A stretch of 24,593 nt of DNA, from NCBI RefSeq assembly GCF_000686805.1, contig NZ_KK366022.1:1-24593 (forward strand), read 5' to 3'. Every line of letters begins with the position of its first letter. Position 1 is the stretch's first letter. The position numbers were made by a program, and so were the translations under genes. The notes under the pieces are model-generated. The model had not been told where the DNA came from and ran no database searches. It saw only the letters and a list, made by a program, of their open reading frames with translations. Source of the DNA: Bacillus sp. UNC41MFS5 (GTDB taxonomy: Bacteria; Bacillota; Bacilli; Bacillales_B; DSM-18226). This document shows positions 21,923-24,593 of this stretch, piece by piece.

Positions 21923-23020
21923 ATGAAACTGCAAGTCCAACGTGCTTATAATTTCAATGCAGGCCCTTCTGCATTACCCATTTCTGTTTTAGAAAAAGCT
22001 CAGGCAGAACTAATTGATTTTCGAGGTACGGGCATGTCCGTCATGGAACTTAGTCACCGCAGCAAAGCTTATGAAGAGGTACATAATCAGGCGATTGACA
22101 GCTTAAAGGAGCTTCTATCCATTCCTGATACGCATGAAGTACTCTTCTTGCAGGGTGGTGCAAGTCTTCAGTTTTCAATGATTCCAATGAATTTTTTACA
22201 AACGGGTAAAAAAGCGGCATATGTCATGACTGGTTCTTGGTCAGAGAAAGCTTTCACCGAGGCAAAACTATTTGGTGAGGTTTACCATGCGGCTTCTACG
22301 AAAGAAGGCAACTACCGCAGCATTCCTGCACTTGATCAATTACAGTACGATTCAACAGACGCTTATGTCCATATAACTTCAAACAACACGATTTATGGTA
22401 CACAATGGAAGGACTTCCCAGATACTGGTGATGTTCCATTAATCGCAGACATGTCAAGTGATATTCTGTCTAAGCCGATTGATGTCAGTAAGTTTGCGCT
22501 CATTTATGCTGGTGCCCAGAAAAACCTTGGCCCTTCAGGCGTAACCGTTGTAATTATTCGCAAGGATTTGCTTGAACAAGCAAACACAAATATCCCAACG
22601 ATGTTAAAGTACAGCACTCATTCTAAAAATAATTCATTGTATAACACACCGCCAACTTTCGGCATCTATATGCTTGGAGAGGTGCTAAACTGGGCGCATG
22701 AATTGGGTGGTTTGGATGCCATTGCAAAACTGAATGAGAAAAAAGCTAACTTGATTTATGAGACAATCGATGCAAGTAATGGTTTTTACATTGGTCATGC
22801 CACACCAGAAAGCCGTTCCCTTATGAATCTTACATTCAACTTAGCGTCAAAAGACTTAGGAAAGAAATTCCTCGATCAAGCGAAACAAGAAGGCTTTGTC
22901 GGTGTAAACGGACACCGCTCCATCGGCGGGTGCCGAGTATCAGCCTACAATGCAGTTCCAGTGGAAGCCTGTCAGGCATTCAAAGAGTTCATGATTAAAT
23001 TCCAATCAGAAAATAGTTAA
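21923..23020 (+). CDS. serC: Phosphoserine aminotransferase
   Basis: A 365-residue PLP enzyme that converts 3-phosphohydroxypyruvate and glutamate to O-phosphoserine, the second step of serine synthesis; it also acts in pyridoxine synthesis in some bacteria. YNFNAGPSALPISVLEKAQA and GTGMSVMELSHRSK are the family N-terminus. FLQGGASLQFSMIPMN, Asp176 in IADMSSDILS and the PLP lysine Lys200 in YAGAQKNLGPSG follow. The end has VGVNGHRSIGGCRVSAYNAV. I start at the ATG 21923, with GGAG 8 nt upstream; the GTG at 21914 lies in that site. No serA next to it. Confidence 0.97.
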   Translation: MKLQVQRAYNFNAGPSALPISVLEKAQAELIDFRGTGMSVMELSHRSKAYEEVHNQAIDSLKELLSIPDTHEVLFLQGGASLQFSMIPMNFLQTGKKAAYVMTGSWSEKAFTEAKLFGEVYHAASTKEGNYRSIPALDQLQYDSTDAYVHITSNNTIYGTQWKDFPDTGDVPLIADMSSDILSKPIDVSKFALIYAGAQKNLGPSGVTVVIIRKDLLEQANTNIPTMLKYSTHSKNNSLYNTPPTFGIYMLGEVLNWAHELGGLDAIAKLNEKKANLIYETIDASNGFYIGHATPESRSLMNLTFNLASKDLGKKFLDQAKQEGFVGVNGHRSIGGCRVSAYNAVPVEACQAFKEFMIKFQSENS

Positions 23021-23034
23021 GATTTCTTTAATAC

Positions 23035-23075
23035 AAAAAGACCAGTGGAGATAAATGTCTCTTCTGGTCTTTTTT
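23035..23075. terminator. Bidirectional terminator between serC and the LLM gene
   Basis: AAAAAGACCAG and CTGGTCTTTTT, 11 bp, with inner GGAGA/TCTC pairing. It lies between the two convergent genes. Confidence 0.92.
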
Positions 23076-23082
23076 ATTATGA

Positions 23083-24084
23083 TTATATACCCTCAACTAT
23101 TTCTTTCAATATTTCATACGAACGTTTTTGTTTTTCGGTGTCATAAATATACGATACGGCCATGAGTTCATCGACCTGATATTTCTCTTGGAATGCTGTC
23201 CACTGTTGGCGAACAGTTTCTTTACTTCCGATCAATGTCACACTCTGCTTCGTGGCAGCCATTTCTTTTTCCATTGGAGTCCAAATCTCATCCAAGCTTT
23301 CAACTGGCGGCTGCAACGGATTTTGCGTTCCACGAACAACATTTAGGAAAAATTGCTGCATCGTTGTCGATAAAAATTGTGCCTCATCGTCAGTCTCGGC
23401 GGCAATGACATTTAAACAAACCATCATATATGGTTTATCCAAATATTCTGAAGGCTGGAAACGACTTCTGTAGATTGACATCGCTTCTTCCATGAATCTA
23501 GGGGCAAAGTGGGATGCAAATACATAAGGCAGTCCCAAGCTTGCCGCTAGATACGCGGAATCAGTCGAAGACCCCAGGATATAAATCGGAATATTCGTGT
23601 CAACACCAGGATAGGCTTTCACATAACTTTGCTGCTCTGCTGGGCCAAAATAAGTAAGCAATGCATTAACATCATCAGGGAAGGTGTAGACTGAATCATT
23701 TTTCGAACGTCTTAAGGCGCTGGCCGTCATCATATCTGTTCCAGGTGCCCGCCCTAGCCCCAAGTCGACACGATTGGGATAAATTGTTGCTAAAGTGCCA
23801 AACTGTTCTGCAACCACTAACGGAGAATGATTAGGCAGCATAATCCCGCCAGATCCTACATGAATCGTATTTGTATGTTCTAAAACATGTTTGATTAGAA
23901 TCGATGTCGCTGAACTGACAAGTGTCGCTGTATTATGATGTTCTGCAATCCAATAGCGTCGATAGCCGATTTGTTCAACCGATTGTGCAAGTTCAACCAT
24001 TGACTCAATCGCTTGGCTGGGACTTTGTCCCTTCCGGATTGGAGCTAAATTCAAAACAGATACAGGTATCTGAGTAGTTGTCAT
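23083..24084 (-). CDS. LLM-class flavin-dependent oxidoreductase (YceB/YhbW-like)
   Basis: A bacterial-luciferase-like flavin monooxygenase of 333 residues, TIM-barrel fold. [20 protein letters not shown] opens the chain. [20 protein letters not shown] is the key family block, and [20 protein letters not shown], then [16 protein letters not shown], are also typical of the YceB/YhbW group. Reduced flavin is supplied by another enzyme; the substrate of the group is unknown. I prefer the ATG at 24084, with AAAGGA 9 nt upstream, over the ATG at 24093, which directly abuts it. Confidence 0.92.
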   Translation of the reverse strand: MTTTQIPVSVLNLAPIRKGQSPSQAIESMVELAQSVEQIGYRRYWIAEHHNTATLVSSATSILIKHVLEHTNTIHVGSGGIMLPNHSPLVVAEQFGTLATIYPNRVDLGLGRAPGTDMMTASALRRSKNDSVYTFPDDVNALLTYFGPAEQQSYVKAYPGVDTNIPIYILGSSTDSAYLAASLGLPYVFASHFAPRFMEEAMSIYRSRFQPSEYLDKPYMMVCLNVIAAETDDEAQFLSTTMQQFFLNVVRGTQNPLQPPVESLDEIWTPMEKEMAATKQSVTLIGSKETVRQQWTAFQEKYQVDELMAVSYIYDTEKQKRSYEILKEIVEGI

Positions 24085-24274
24085 TTTTTTCATTCCTTTC
24101 CCTAAAGAGAATACTACTATAGTAACAATAGGAATGAAGAAATCAAAAATAAATGCTTACCAAAATTCCCTTAACTTCTATTTCAGAAGCTCCGTATATA
24201 GAGAGTGGAAAAAATTGGCACATTAATCAGAGAACTCGCCCGCACTTTATAATAGAAAATGCATATAAAATTGT

Positions 24275-24294
24275 ATGCTATTTTAAAATAGCAT
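24275..24294. promoter_or_regulatory. Perfect 20-bp palindrome
   Basis: ATGCTATTTTAAAATAGCAT, between two divergent genes (24084 and 24372), about 78 nt before the start of the repeat protein. TTTTTAT on its right makes a weak terminator possible; an operator is as likely. GCATA/TATGC just left of it (24261-24278) can also pair. Confidence 0.4.
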
Positions 24295-24371
24295 TTTTAT
24301 GAATTAATACTCTGGTACAGGAAGGATTGATATTACTCTTGCACCAAGAAAAGATAAAGGAGGTGTTTATT

Positions 24372-24593
24372 TTGCCAAAACCACACAAAAAGCATCAACA
24401 TGTACAAGCCCAAAACAATCAATCTCAGACTGATGGAGAAAACTCTCAATCTCAAACTGAAGAAGAAAACGCACAATCTCAAACTGAAGAAGAAAACGCA
24501 CAATCTCAGACTGAAGGAGAAGACTCTCAATCTCAAGCCAATGGAGAAGACTCTCAATCTCAAGCCGATGGAGAAGACTCTCAATCTCAAGCC
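24372..24593 (+). CDS. Repeat protein with nine-residue QSQ units, N-terminal part (runs off window)
   Basis: The start is TTG at 24372, with a perfect AAAGGAGG 8 nt upstream. A basic head (MPKPHKKHQHVQAQNN) precedes six complete nine-residue units of the form QSQ(T/A)-x-(G/E)-E-(N/D)-(S/A), from 24420 to the edge. The period is 27 bp, and the unit consensus drifts from QSQTEEENA to QSQADGEDS. It is hydrophilic, acidic in the repeats and low in complexity, with no hydrophobic segment so far. Such proteins in Bacillus are often spore-coat or surface proteins, but nothing here shows that. The minus-strand Leu/Arg-rich frame across it is the mirror of the repeat. Confidence 0.8.
   Translation, partial: MPKPHKKHQHVQAQNNQSQTDGENSQSQTEEENAQSQTEEENAQSQTEGEDSQSQANGEDSQSQADGEDSQSQA

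Noticed and set aside
24333..24590. Minus-strand Leu/Arg/Phe-rich repeat frame
   Set aside because: It is the mirror of the plus-strand nine-residue repeat gene, which has a perfect ribosome binding site.

Overview
Low-GC Firmicute chromosome, most likely a Bacillaceae species (Bacillus/Neobacillus type). The evidence is an AT-rich composition, strong AGGAGG-type ribosome binding sites, frequent TTG/GTG starts, U-tailed intrinsic terminators, and Bacillus-type proteins (YugP metalloprotease, DUF1292, CBO0543 family, HU, SerC). No rRNA, tRNA or CRISPR array was seen.

The window has two different halves. Positions 1 to about 11.9 kb look like an accessory region. It opens with the 3' end of an IS110-family transposase and its non-coding tail. 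It then runs as a string of single genes or gene pairs of unrelated function: small membrane proteins, a frameshifted secreted nuclease, a frameshifted unknown gene, an aldo/keto reductase, a LysE-type exporter, a small MscS-type channel, an HU paralogue, a GNAT acetyltransferase and unknowns. Nearly every gene or pair is separated from the next by one copy of a roughly 100-nt repeat. I count thirteen copies plus one degenerate copy, all in the same orientation and none beyond 11.7 kb. The repeat has complementary ends (TTCAACTAA.. and ..TTAGTTGAA), inner TGCTT/AAGCA arms, and a central GC-rich hairpin followed by a T-tract on the minus strand. Most genes are on the minus strand, with a repeat at their 3' end. 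This resembles an integron cassette array in layout, but no integrase is visible. It is the main candidate for something undescribed.

From 12.0 kb to the right end the layout is ordinary chromosome: genes with their own promoters and strong intrinsic terminators. In order these are yugP, a small gene with a Fur-like box, a Cof-type HAD phosphatase followed by a GNAT protein, a BC1872-like small protein, a second aldo/keto reductase beside a 52-bp tandem repeat, and a class I glutamine-amidotransferase hydrolase with a cysteine desulfurase in one operon. A 45-codon gene behind a Pho-box-like array follows, then an MBL hydrolase, a two-helix membrane protein, a DUF1292 protein, an MFS transporter, serC, a luciferase-like monooxygenase, and the start of a nine-residue-repeat protein that runs off the window.

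Three small genes (2240-2383, 12776-12931, 18563-18700) were read directly from the sequence. Several starts were moved to match ribosome binding sites. Two neighbouring genes (2534-3519 and 3828-4416) are each broken by +1 indels in short homopolymers, so either the assembly or the genes are damaged there.
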